Of a DNA stretch of 64,000 nt, positions 14,901-28,000 are shown piece after piece (position 1 is the first letter of the stretch; the number at the start of each line of letters is the position of its first letter). A program made the translations under genes and the position numbers. The notes under the pieces are model-generated. The model was not told the origin of the DNA. It made no database searches and saw only the letters and a list, made by a program, of their open reading frames with translations. The stretch comes from Ophthalmolycus amberensis (Eukaryota > Chordata > Actinopteri > Perciformes > Zoarcidae), in NCBI GenBank assembly GCA_024529925.1, contig JAFEUB010001418.1, positions 124,001 to 188,000 of the forward strand, read 5' to 3'.

Positions 14901-17900
14901 CCCTCTCCTTCCCTCTCTCGTCTCTCTCTTTCTCTTCCTCCCTCCCGTCTTATCTTCCTGCTCTCCTCGGCAGCCTTTCCATCACAGCCAGCCAGCTGCT
15001 CGCTGCGTCCCGGGATCCTCCCACTCGCTGCTCGCCTCTTTGTGTTCAGGAGGAATGTAAATGATAGTGATTCGGGATGTGGGGTGTGACGCTGGAATTT
15101 ACTTAAGTGAGACAGAGCCGTGATGGACCGTGAGTCTGTGTGCTCGTCTGTCTTAGTGGGCGCGTTAGGCTGACATCACTCTCCTCCCAGAGAGCTCGGA
15201 GGGGATGACACCCCGGCTGGGCGGTGGTTTGGGATCCTGGACACAAGCTCTTTCTATTGTCTGCTCACTTCCTGTCCAGGCGTGCAGCTGTCATTATCCC
15301 AGTTACTTGGAAACTGGCCTAAAATTGCCTCTGACTCTTAATTAAAATATGAGGAGAAGCAGACTGAGGCTCAGCCGTCATCGTTTCAATTTCTCATGGA
15401 TTGCTGTATGCCGTCCCAACGATGCTTTTCTTGGCAGCGTGTCGCCCTTTTGTTTCCCGTGGGTTATTTCCTCACAAAATGATTGCCATGGAGTGTGTCA
15501 CATTTAATTGAATTGAGTGATGCAAACAGCTTGAGCTAATCCTCTGTAAAATAGATGGATGCTTGATTGCACTTTGTGTTATAAGACAACTAAATAGCTG
15601 CTTGTGTGTCATGTATCTCGAGTCACAATGCAACATGATCTCATCCTCGTCATCCTCGTCGTGTTTTGCCGCTTGTCCTTTTGCATAAATGACGCAGAAG
15701 GATTGCGCGTGGTTAACGTCGTGAAAGGCCGCTGGTTAGATTGAGGCAACAAAACTAGGACTAGTTAGAAAAAACATTATGTTAATATAATACAAGTCCC
15801 GTGTTTGCTTGAACCACACACCCCTCCCTCCCTCTTTGTGCTCACCGTCTAACAATGACGCCGATGGGTTCACTGTACGAGTTGAAAGCCTGGTGCGTCT
15901 CATACACAGACTAAGGTCTTAGTGTTTGATGCTCAGGCAGTGAGACTGCAGACAGGAAATGGATATCTTTTTTTAATGTTCTTCAGGTCACCTTTTATCC
16001 TGCAACCTGGTTTAGGTCCAGTCTGCTCCCTTTTGTAGCTGGTTTCAACCATGACTTTATGCCACGCCAGTCCATAAAATCTGAAACCACTCAGGGAAGT
16101 AAAGGAAGGAGCATGTTAGGGATACTGCGGTAAAGTGCAGCCCTGGTGTTTTCAGGTCTCTTGGCTGCATCAGGATCCCCGTGGCAGAAAACACTTCTAA
16201 TGTCGATGAAGTGCACCGGCGGGATGCCTCGGTTCACGTCGAGGGGCTGCCTGAGAGGCTCGGGTCAGCAGCGTTGTTAATGAAAGGCCTGAATGTTGGA
16301 TTTTAGCCTGTCTCTATTCTGGGTGATGTCACCGTCTGGATAGACACGACGAGCCTCACCTCAGTGACTGAACACAACACATGGCTCACATCTGGAGGGG
16401 TTCCAGAGAGGGTCACGAGGTTTAGCTTTGTCCACTGGCTTCCAGTGTTGAGGATTGATGGTGATTTTATTTTATTTTAGTGCAATTAGCTCTGGCAGGA
16501 AGCTTAGTCTTGAGAGGTTTTACAAGATATTTAAAACATGTAAAACACATCTGTTGCCGTAGTTCTTCTGTCCTCTTGTTTTTTACATTTTGCAAATGCT
16601 CATAATTATATCGCTGGTCAATGAGGTTTTCGTGAAGGACGAGTTTGTCGTGCAAAGTGATTTATGCTCTTTCGAGAAGGATCATAATTGCATTTTGCAT
16701 GACATGTTTTTCTGCAACATCTCCACTCTGCAGCATTATAGTGAACAGATACACCTGGGAGGTTGCTAATGCAACAGCAGTCTCACACTGTTGGCTGCTC
16801 AGCTGCTCCACTTGAGTAGTCGGGGCTTAACTGGGGCTTAAGCTCCCAAAGGATGCCCAAAAGCACTTTTTGGGCCAATAACATTCCCATCACACGCCTA
16901 CTTTTCAACATTTGGTCTCCCAAAGGCACCAGGGCCTTGAGCTAGGGGAGCCTGGTGAAAAATGACTCTGTGGACTCAAACCTAATTCCAAATCACTTTT
17001 TCATTTGATTCTAAAATTTGCATTTAATTTGACCCTTCCCAAGCAAGAGAAAGGCTTCCATTCAAAGTGTAATCTTAAAATGCTGATGCCGTGCAGTTCG
17101 TTTGAAATGACGCCAACGCCTAGCAGAGCAAACGAATAGCTGCTAAATCTGATTTTTTTATGATATTTTGGCTTGAGCATAAAACTGGCTGTAATATACG
17201 GCTTCTCGAAATGTGAGCTCATATTTTCTTTGTTTGAAAGAAAAAAAAAAATAAAAATAAGTGCACCTCAGGAATGAGCTCATGCTATACTTACATTAAA
17301 TTAGAGAGATCCAGGCATAGCATTTATTCTCTCTTGTGTTTGCTCTTTGTCCAGACCGCAGATACCGTACCTCCTCCTTGGCACGCTTAACCCTTACAAG
17401 AGCCCTCCTGTTGGATGCTTTTACACAGATTATAGGTGATGTGAGGAGATATTCTCTGCACTGGCACTGTGGCACTTCAACACTTTGTGGGCTGATAATA
17501 AAACAAAACATGAGTGTCTTCTGGAGGAATGAGATGAGGAACTATAGAGTAAAGAAACCAGAACAAATAAAGCATAAAACATTTAATGCCACACTCAGCT
17601 CTGCAGAGGCCTCGTAAGGGCAAAGTATCCAACCTTACTTGTCTCCTTGCTGACATGGATACTTCCCCTTTCTTCCACTACACTAAACCATGAGAGGCTC
17701 CTGGAACTGGATAGACCCTTTAAACCGTTTTTCCACCCTTTAGTCATACTTCCCACCCACCCTTCTTCACCCTCTGCCAGGAGGATTTGCTCGGTTTCAA
17801 GGCCAAATACATTTTTCCTGAGATATCAGCCCCTGGACTTTCAAAAAAAGTCAGATTTCATTACACTAATCTTTTTATGGTGGAGCACACAAACAATTTT

Positions 17901-20900
17901 AAATCCTGCCGCAACCCCTTAAAAAGAAGCAATCATCTCCTGGACGTCTTTATCCTTCTGGGGTCAGCCAGCAGTTCATGGCTCACTGACCTCACCAGGT
18001 CAACGCAGCATCAGGGTAGGAGACTTCTGAGTAAATCTAAGTTGACTGCATAGTTTAATCTTGGAAAAATACAGTGTAATTGAGGTTTTGGGCTTGGATC
18101 AAAAAGGACCGTTTTACTTTAGAAAATGACATGTAGGACGAGTGCGGTTCAGAGTTTTTGGGCGGAGGAAGGGAAGGTGGATGTTGTTTGTTTTGCTGTT
18201 ATGACACTGCAGCTCAAAACGTGTATTCTCATAACGTATCAACCCTGGGAGCCATCAGAGTTGTTGCACTGGTGTATTAATTAGCTCTGCTCTGTTCTCA
18301 TCTCCTGCCACAAGACGACTTTGAGGATTTGGTTTCCTGTTAAGCCCTGCACATTATTGAGAGTTAAATTACATCTCTGCAGAGGCTTGGTAGGCTTGTA
18401 AAACATTCAACTGTTAAACATTGCTTCCACATGTTTTATACAAACATTACTCACAGCTACATAATGATTAAATTGGAAGGATTTCCTTCAGATATTTCTG
18501 AAATCATTCGTTACTATTGAGGGAAAGGTGTGTCTGAAACGATAATGTTTACCCTCGTATCTCAGCCTTGTAACAGACAGTGCCAGCTATTCTCCAGTCT
18601 CGTAGCCTTGCAGCAACGCCTTCTCATCAATCATCTCCAGCACCTTGCATCGGATCTGGGCGGAGGGAATTTAAACCCCAACTGTGGCTCTTATTTCCTG
18701 GTTGGTCTGAGAGTCCTGTCAAAGCCCAGGATGCACTGCGGCACGGTGGTCCCTCTGACAGCTCTCTATTGTTATCCGCCAAACAGTCAATCCCCAAAGT
18801 TTTACATTTTGGTCTCCATATCACATCTTGACACCCGACCACCTCAGTCTCGACAGGTCCTCGAATACAGCCTCCCACAACAACCATCAACTGTTTTACA
18901 TCTTTAAATTCCTTTGAGATGATGAATGTTAAACATCGTACCGATACAAGAAGATCCAATTCCCTTAGCTACCAATAAAGAGCTGTAATTACTAGGACCC
19001 AAAAGCAGTGGCTTTGTTTTCCAGACAAACTTCGTCAAGGAAAAGTAAATTAAACCCTGCTCCGTGTAAACACGCGTCATTACCAGTTAGCCCCTCTAAA
19101 TCAGGTGCTTTACAAGAGCTATTTCCAATTTTACTCAAATCCCATAAAGTCCCTGCAGACACAATGACTCAAGAAGTGGATCTTTTACTGGATGTCAAAA
19201 TATTTATCTAAAAATAAATATAGATATTCTAAGACAGTTAAGAAGGTAAAAAAAATATAAAATTCTATTTTGTGTTGTGTTGTCTGTTGAGGTCGTTTAA
19301 GGTGAGGTGAAAAGCATCAATCCATGCTTTGCCTACACAGCAAGGTGTCCGTCATCAAGATGAGTGACATGTGGCGGGGTGTGAACTTCCCAAATGAGAG
19401 GGAGGACTTGTACACGATTTCCATTGTGTAATGAAGTGAGAGAGAGAAAAGATAACTGCAAGCGATCCTTTTTTGTGTGCCAAAAACAGGGTTTTATTGC
19501 CTGTAATGACTCTTCCTCCCAGTCGTTGAAACAGGATATGAGGTCATGAGTTGTGCTGACACAAACGTCCTGAGTGGACTCATCTGCCAAGGTGTTGCCA
19601 GAATACTTTTTCGTAATATATTCTTATACACTTTATTTTATCTCCCCATTTAGTATTTATAAGCAAACAAATAAACAATTAATAAATATTTTTAACACAC
19701 TTTAAATTTTAAACAGTTAAAACAGTTATTTAATTTATCTTATAATGAATTTAATTGTTATTGTTATTATGTTGCAGGGTGAGAGCAAGTCTTTAAGTTT
19801 GTATATAATGAATTTGAAGCTTCCATAACTGGTGTATAAACAATTTAATGATTATCAATATAATGAAGTATGTATCGTACTTCTATTTATTATTGAAGTA
19901 CCAGTATATATATTTTCATTTCAAAAACGTTTTTTTACTCCACCCACTGTTGAATCTATGCAATGTGGCCGAAAGCTCTGGTGCATGTAGTAAGTGGACC
20001 TTGAGTCCATTTTAGAGCACATTTATAATCATATTCTTCACACATTAGTAATCATGCTGCATACAGCATCCATAGATATAATAACAGCTTTGTAATACCA
20101 TTATTAATTATCCATTAACTGTTTACACACCATAATAATCCTTGACAAATACATTAATAAATACTTAAAAGTGTCCTGCTTACAACTACATAATATGTAA
20201 ATCAATCCATGTACAGCGTTTGAATACCAAATATGTAATGACTATATATTCCATCATGTTGACGGCCTGCTACAGCACAGCAGCAATCCTGTCTTTGTTC
20301 AAAACAAAAGGGGGGAAATGTCACCACATTGATTCACTTTCCCTGTTTGCACAATCCACCGAGGCCACGTCCAGATAGCCCTTTCCCCACAATGAGACAT
20401 TTGAGTTGGCAGATGCAGGCGGGCTCTTCCCTCCCTCCATATTTCACTCACTATCTCGACACCGAGTTGGCTGCGAGCGCAGGCAACAGGCTCATTGTTC
20501 AGACGCTGCAGCTGCCAGCTACGAGGACGTAATGTGCAAGTTTCTCGCTGTCGCTTCCTTGCAGCCTTGACGGGACGGGAGGGAAAAATTGCTTCCCTTT
20601 GCCATGTTTTGCCAGGCTGCAACTCAAGAAGGCGTCTGCCAGAACAAATGTGAGAAGAGGGTCAATCAGAGAGGTTAGCCCTCGCTTGGCGGTCAATGTA
20701 TCCTCTGCAATGCCAAGCTCGGATGTCGTTCTTTGGACTTTCTCCGTTGCCTGTTGCAATTTGAGTCTCGCCATCATTCGCTGTCTCCAGCTCTGGCAGA
20801 GGCCCCCGCACGGTTCACAGCAAGCGTCGAAATGTCATGCTAACTCTACATTAGCTGCATTTTTTTTTTACTCCTTGACCCCCGGCCCTCCGCCCTCGCT

Positions 20901-23900
20901 GCTATTTCCTTTCACAAATAGAAGATTAGCTCGTTCATCACTCCTGCAGCTTCCCAGTCACCAGAATCGTTTGTCAAGCTCTGTCCAGTGGACTATTCAG
21001 TTCGTTCTGTTTTTTTTGTTTTTTTTCCAAACGCTGACAGACGTTACAAATAATCCGTCTTAACACTGTGGCTCAATTTTACTGCAATATTTCATGTGTT
21101 GTCAAACAGATGCCATTTTGCCATCAACAAAGCACCACGTCACTGCAGAGACACGATCCGGTCTGATAACGCAGCCCCATACATGAGGCTTACACCCCTT
21201 AAAAACAGAAAAATGCACTTTAACATACATACTGGTGAGAAAAATGACTTTTCCCACAGTGTTACAGCAGAAAATATGCCTTTATTTGGCCACCTTCTGC
21301 ACTCCTGTCTGTGAAACGAGAAGCTGATTTAATAGATTTCTTCAAATGATTCCACACTTGCTCTACAAAACCAGTGAAAAGACTTTCCCAGAACAGAAAC
21401 AGCGTACCGTTCAGCATTTAAGTTCTATTTGAAGGCTTCTCTCCTTTTAAAGCAAGTTTTGAAAAAGGTTGGAAAATAAGGAGCAGCGAGTCTCGCGTCC
21501 TTGTGGTCGGTGAGGTCTAATCGCTGCATTCTGTCAGGGAGATGTAATCACATTACGACACGCAATGACGACTCTCGGGGCCTAATTACCACCTAGTTTG
21601 CAGATGTAGCGGAGTAACACACACTTTAAATAAGGGTGCACACATCAAAATAGGCTTTTATGTGAGTGGTGTTTTGTGTTACTGCCTTTTGTCCTCTGAC
21701 TATTGATGCACCGCTATACCGGCACATCTGCAGATGCAGAGTTGCTCTGCATCTGTGAGTGTTGGTGCACCTTGTCTCTATCTTTTTTTAAGATTACCTT
21801 CATATTTTAGCTGTGAAATAATTCCATGATGAAAACAAAAACATTATAAAACACACAAAATAAAACTCGTCAAAATCTTTGTTCGTCTTTCCACTGTTCC
21901 AATAATCATCAACGCTGGTTTGAGAGTTTGAAAGAGGGACTGAATAAGTAACAGATATTAAAAAAAAGAAGAATTAACGACAGCAGCTGTCTTGGTTTTA
22001 CTAACCCTGTTCTCTAATTTTGGTTGGAAAAGGGTATAACTGTAGGAAAACATTTCAAATAAATCACTCTGCAGGCCGAGTCAGTGTCTTACAGTTCATA
22101 GATAACGTTGTGCAGTTCAACCGCTTTAAAGGTTAAAGTGACAGCAAAAGAGGATGAGTTGCCTTGTGTTAATACCATCAGCCTTGTCACAGTAGAGTCA
22201 GACAAATGAGCCAGAGGTGGAGGAGACTGTGGAGCGTTCTGCTCCTTATCTGGCCAAAGCAGAAGAAGGAGTGTTGGCCGACCAGCCCGAATTAGGTCAG
22301 TGGCCACTCAGTTTTTCCTACGATGTGGAAATGATAGTGACGAGTGTCTAGATACACAAGCAAAGCATTCTATGTTCCCATCCCATCAATACTTGTAGAT
22401 CATACCCCAAAACGTAATTTTACATTGCATAATGATGTCAAATGTCGGTGACTGTACACATGGTTCCCTATATAGTAAATACGGAGTGATTTTAGATACA
22501 GCAGTCCTCTAACTTGGCTCAATTATGTTCCATCTGTGAAGCCAATCAGTGCTCAGAACGAACACAGGAGCACCAATCAGATTCAGCGCCTTCCGCATGT
22601 TGCCTCACGGTTCTGTGACTGCAGTTGAAGGAGCTGAGAAGATATGAAATGGTGCTTAAACTGAGATTTTGAGACGTTAAATATGTTTGTTTTATCAAAG
22701 AAATTATCAAGGCAAAGTTAACTTCATGATTGATTAATTAATGAAAAATTCCAACTTGATATTGGTATTTTTAAACTAGTTTTTAATCACATTAGCTACA
22801 ATGCTAGTCAATTGCACAGGTGCTGCTGTTTATCACCAGTAACTTAAGTTACTGTGACTGTTGAGTTGCAGCAGTTAGCAAGAATATACTTCATTGTTAA
22901 AGTCACAGGGACTACGGTACTTAAAGAACAACAATTTAGATCAAACTGTCGCTGTCAAATAAATGCATTTAACTAGAAAATACTTTCCCTCTGACATTTA
23001 TTGAAATTGAAATAAATGTACTTAATTACTTTCCACCACCGACTACTGATGAAAAAAAATCCAATTTTCCTTTATGAACACATCAGCTGTAAATCTTCTT
23101 GAAACCTTTTTTTCTAATGATTGTCATAAAGGCCAGAACATCACATCATTTTTGGCAACGGAGCCACCGTGACATCAACAGCTATCCCATAAATCCGTGC
23201 ACTGCAAAGTCTTTTCCGTCGTTCCTTCTGTGTTGCCCTTCTCTTTCTGGATTCACCTTGTCCATAAATTCAGCGTTTAGTCAGAATGTGTTTCGAGTGT
23301 GACGAGGTGGCTGCGCGTTGTTGTGTGTGCGTAGAGGCTGTCGCTGAATGTGTCACGTTGGTGTGATTCCTGAGCTCAACACGGGGGCACGCTGGTGGGG
23401 CTTCAAAAGCGTACAACTGCAAATATCTGAGTCACGTCATACGCTGCAGTCAGAGCGAGGAGTAGCTTTCCTTCCCATAAAAGGAAAGGTTTCAAAAACG
23501 CGTGCTTTTCCTGTACCAACATTTAATAAACAGAACATATGTTCCCCGAAAGTTTAGAATGTCTGAGTTTGAAACTGACCAGACAATTTCTCCTAAAACA
23601 TATCTCATCTTCTCATTTATCACATCAAAAAGTTTGAAGCTGGCTTTGAACAGGAATGTATAAAATGCACCAGGCTGAGACATCGTTGGGAGGAACACAG
23701 GTGTGCTCTTCCTCCGAGTCAGGAACAGACGCAACGGCCTCAGCAATCACACGTCGGCTACAGCTGATGAATGAGGCAGATTTCTGTCTCCTCACCAACA
23801 GTTTTAAGAGTACTGCTATCTTAACAGCGCGTAGGTGAAGACAGATCCTGCTCATGCATGCACTGGAATATGTGTGTAAACAGCAAAAACATCTGCTTGA

Positions 23901-25020
23901 CAACTTCCTAAAACACTGTGTAAAAGTTTTACAAGCTGCCTCTAAGGTGAGCCGGCAGAGACGGGAACAGGAATAATTAATAACCCCCAAATCAATCCCA
24001 GATCGCTGTGCTCTGTTTCAAAAGAACAGGTCCGGGTAATAAGCATCTCAGCGACGGTGAGGACATCGCCGAAGAATGTTCTCCATCGGATCCACACTAG
24101 TGACGTCGCCACCGCTGCAGTTAAGTCAACCAGATGGCATGAAGATATATTGTGTGCCCTGCAAATCATTAAGACGAGGAAGTGTGGTGTCACGTGAGCA
24201 GCTACTGTGCTTTTTATCTCCAAAAACTCCCCCTGATGATAATAATAATGAATACTGATTATTGCGCCAGTACATTACGTCAGCACGTTTGTCTCGTATC
24301 CTCTACGGGCTGTTTTCCCATCACACCCTTTGTTTCTGTGGCAGGTTCACAGCTATTGCACACGCTCATGAAGGCCCTGATGCATTGTGCAAGCGTGATG
24401 ACTGATGAAATCCAGAAAATGCTGGGAAAGTACGCACATTTTATGAATGTGAATCATAAAATGTTGCTGAAATAGGAGTGACATTCAACAAGTCACAGAT
24501 ATCTGATTTCAAAATGTTTCAGCTGTCATGTAGCCCAGGATCATATTGGCACTAATGTCGACCATGCAAGTGAGACTTCCATCCAAAGAAACCTGGATTC
24601 AGCAACACGAGACCCTTTCCCTCCCTTCAGTATAAAATGATCCCAGACCAGCTGGCTTGGTAAACATGCGGGCGCTGTGTGCATTTTACTGCCATTACAT
24701 CACAGCAGTTCTGCCGCGCTTCCAAGTTCATGTTCCCGTTCCCGTCGCCCGGAGACATCAGCATGTGTAGCTTTAAAGGGTAACGATGGCAGGAGGCTCG
24801 TGTTTCCACGCGGCCTCTCTGGGTTCAGTGCATCACATGTCAACATGAGCTGAACTCCCCGCACACTGACTTCAGTCAGTGTGATCCCAACGTGAGCCGG
24901 GATTTAAGTTTTGTTATGCTATGCATGAAATCAGAGGATGCAGATGGTCATAAAACGAGTTTCTGCGCAGAAGAACAAAGGCGAGCAAAATGCCTGCTGT
25001 GGCGAAGCTGTATGCAGCGA

Positions 25021-25052
<32 letters not shown>

Positions 25053-28000
25053 CTGTGCGCTGAAGTCATGTCGTAGGTAACATCTGTTGATGGTTAAGAT
25101 GCCGCTCTCGCTCTCACACCCCTGCTGCTCCTGCAGTATCTGGCGCGTGATGAGGTCATCTTGATCGCCAATTAATCAGAGGGGAGCCGGGCTCCTCCCC
25201 AGCCCCCCCTGCCCAGATGAACTTGCTTTTTAGGGGCTTCCAGGGTGAAACGGTCAGCAGTCAGAGTCAAAACCCTGCTATGATATGAGGTCAGAATAGA
25301 AAAGGCAACAGCAGGAGGGACGTTTATAATTGTCCAGCGTGAGTGTGTGCTTTTAAAGAGGCTTTTCTCCAGGTTACTCCAGGATGTAAGCACAACTTTC
25401 CAAGGACCCAGTAAAAGGAAATGATGATATCCAGCTAAAATGCATCGTACAACGACGCATTAACCAGAGTGACATTACAGCCCAGTGCGACCCGGTGCCT
25501 CTCGTACTGTACGTGTCTCAGAACACAGAGAGCTGTTTCAGCTCTCCTTAAACAAGTGATAAGTAGAGTTTCCTCTTGGGGGGCAAAGCTATTTTGGGGT
25601 TTTCAGTTTTTCTAGCCCTCTGTAATAATGTTTTGGACGGAGTGCAGAGCAGAACAGAAGCCGCTGAACAAACTCTGGGTTTTGTGCTCGGGCGACGGAC
25701 TAAAATGGCGTTTACTCAAGCTCCTCTGGGATTCTTTGCTTCTTCCTGAGGCTGCCTTGATGCCATGTCTACCGCTACATCTTTAGAGGAGTAGTGGGCT
25801 GTTACATGAAAGAAATGTATCTTCTTGTTCAAACTTTTTTTTACTGGAAGCTTTGACAGCACACGGGAGTTCATCCCCAATTTGATTGGCTGCTGGACTG
25901 CAAGTTTTAAAAGATGAGTCAGTTAGCTTTTGTTTCAGCTTGGGTCTGATTTAGTTTTGTTCTGGGAACACAGAGACTGAAAATATACACCCTCATCAAC
26001 TGTTTCCGTGGTAATCTGCTGTCTTGTTGAGCATGCAGAGTGATTGATGCTTCTCAGAGCCATTAGCTTAGTTTTTCTTTTTTTGCTCTCCTCTCAGTCG
26101 TATAAATCTTTCGCTTTTTCTCACGCGGTAATTAGCTGGACCCTGGACAGAGGCCTGTTTTTCATGGCAGCCTGTCCTTCCTGATCTGCCCGGTGACAAA
26201 GCGCAGGCCGTCGTCACACAGTCCGCCGGTCCAACTCAAACATTCTGCTGCAATGATGTGAGAGACGATATGAAATGTTACGTTATGAAATGAAATGTAT
26301 GGTGAGTTTTGTGTGCGTGTGTGTGTGTGTGATATTGCTGAGGAAGCAGTAAACAGAACACTGCAAGTGACTGCTCTGTATTTGACATCCACAGAAGAGA
26401 CGTGTTTCCACCTCATTGAACACGTTATCAAACGGCAGCAGAAACAATCTGAGCGTCAAGTGTGCCTCGTTCCGAGCTGCTGCCTCTGAGCTCCGGTTGC
26501 GCTGAAATGCAGCCTGAGCTGGAGGATAGGTATCAAGGGATATGTTTTTTCACTGCGGTTCACAAATAGCCCGCATTGCAGCCATGAAGCAGAGCTGTAA
26601 ATGTAAATCTTATTTGTGTATCTAAGCTCAAACCGAAATTATCTGCCGAGAAACTCTTGCCTCCCTCGCTCGGTCGCTGGATCATCTCCAGTAAAAGCTC
26701 TTGGTTGGCTCCAGCGTTGTGCAGAGTTGTTCAGTAAAAGGTGAAGACGCTCGTACCGTCAGGACAGAGGCGATGACGGATGACTGCATCAGTCGTAGTT
26801 TGGAAGACTGCCATCTTTTCTTAGGGGCTCCCTGGTGTTAACTCGTACACTGACCTCTCGCGCTCCTGCTCCAGCAGGTTGGTGAACTCGTCGCTCTTCT
26901 TCATGAACTCTCCGTGGTTCCTCTTCTCGTCCTCCAGCTTGTACAGGGCCTGTTTGTGCGACTGCTCCACCATCAACAGCTGCTCCAGCATCCGCCGGTG
27001 CGTCTCCCTCTGCTTCTCCACTAACTTGTCCAGCTGTGGGGGCAGCACATAGAAAACACCTGTCACATCTGGACTGCTCTGTGTCAGTCAGACACGGTCA
27101 CTGAGGGTGTTTCAGACCCTGTATCGAGTCTTTTAATTGAGAGTTGGTGTTACCTCTACCATGGGCCTCTCGTAGATGTCCTCCTGGAAGACGTCAGCCT
27201 TGCCCTGGATGGCGTCCCTCTGCAGGGACTGCAGGACTGTCTGTGGTGTGACGAAGCCATATTTGGCCTCCAGCAGGGCCATGTCCATTTTCTCTGCCTT
27301 CAGCACTGTGATCACCTCATCTCTGGCCTGCAGTGGGGGAAGAAAGGGGCATTTGGTCCGACTCAACTTTGTGAAACAGGATTAACAAACAGCAGACTTC
27401 AAATATGCAGCAGCAGGATTACGTTTTAGCAGGAGAGACCTTTTAAATATTATATATATTTGCTTTTCTCTACCTTGTTTCCTTGTATCTAGCTTCTTTA
27501 ACCTCAGCGATAACGCAGACTTTGCCATGTTCCTATCGTACAATAACATTGATTGATTCCTGGATCCAGAGCTGGAATGACAGGAAGTAGCCTCAGCTGT
27601 TGGCTGTCTATTAACACAGGCTTTTAGTCTTTCTCAAGTGCCCACTGAGCCACCGTGTCTGACTCTATGTCTGACTGGGGCCAGTGCCATGTCTGCTGTT
27701 CCCAAGGCCCAGTCATCTCTACAGCCTGGATTACCTGCAGCTCTCCCTCCAGCAAGCTCAGTAGGAAGACGAGGTCATCTCGGGACAGGTCCCTGCCCTT
27801 CTCCCTCCGACCTGCCTTTGCAGCTCTGCTGGCGCTGCTACTCCCGCTCTCACTCCCACCAGCACCGGTGCTGTTCTTAGCCGCCTTGTGATTCCGCTGA
27901 ATGGTGCCGGTGACGTCCGGCGGCTCCCGGTGTCGGCTGCGGCGCTCGGCCCTTCCCGAGGGCTCCTCTCGCTCTACAGATCGCTTGCGCGTGTCCGCCT

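Larger units (their letters stand above)
2969..26854 (-). other. filip1l: filip1l intron 3 (23.9 kb)
   Basis: The intron is bounded by a GTCAGT donor and a TTTTTCAG acceptor. I see no coding sequence in it on either strand; the open frames inside are short and lack domains. It holds a miniature transposon (6222-6658), a fragment of the same family (about 22940-23040), AT-rich repeat-like DNA (about 19600-20240), G-tracts at 4271 and 13438, (GT)n tracts at 12691 and 25022, a hairpin at 21705-21769 and a 22-bp palindrome at 24862. Confidence 0.85.

Noticed and set aside
18530..18959. Overlapping open frames of 83-125 codons on both strands
   Set aside because: They lie inside the filip1l intron with no conserved motif, and both strands are equally open, which points to composition rather than coding.
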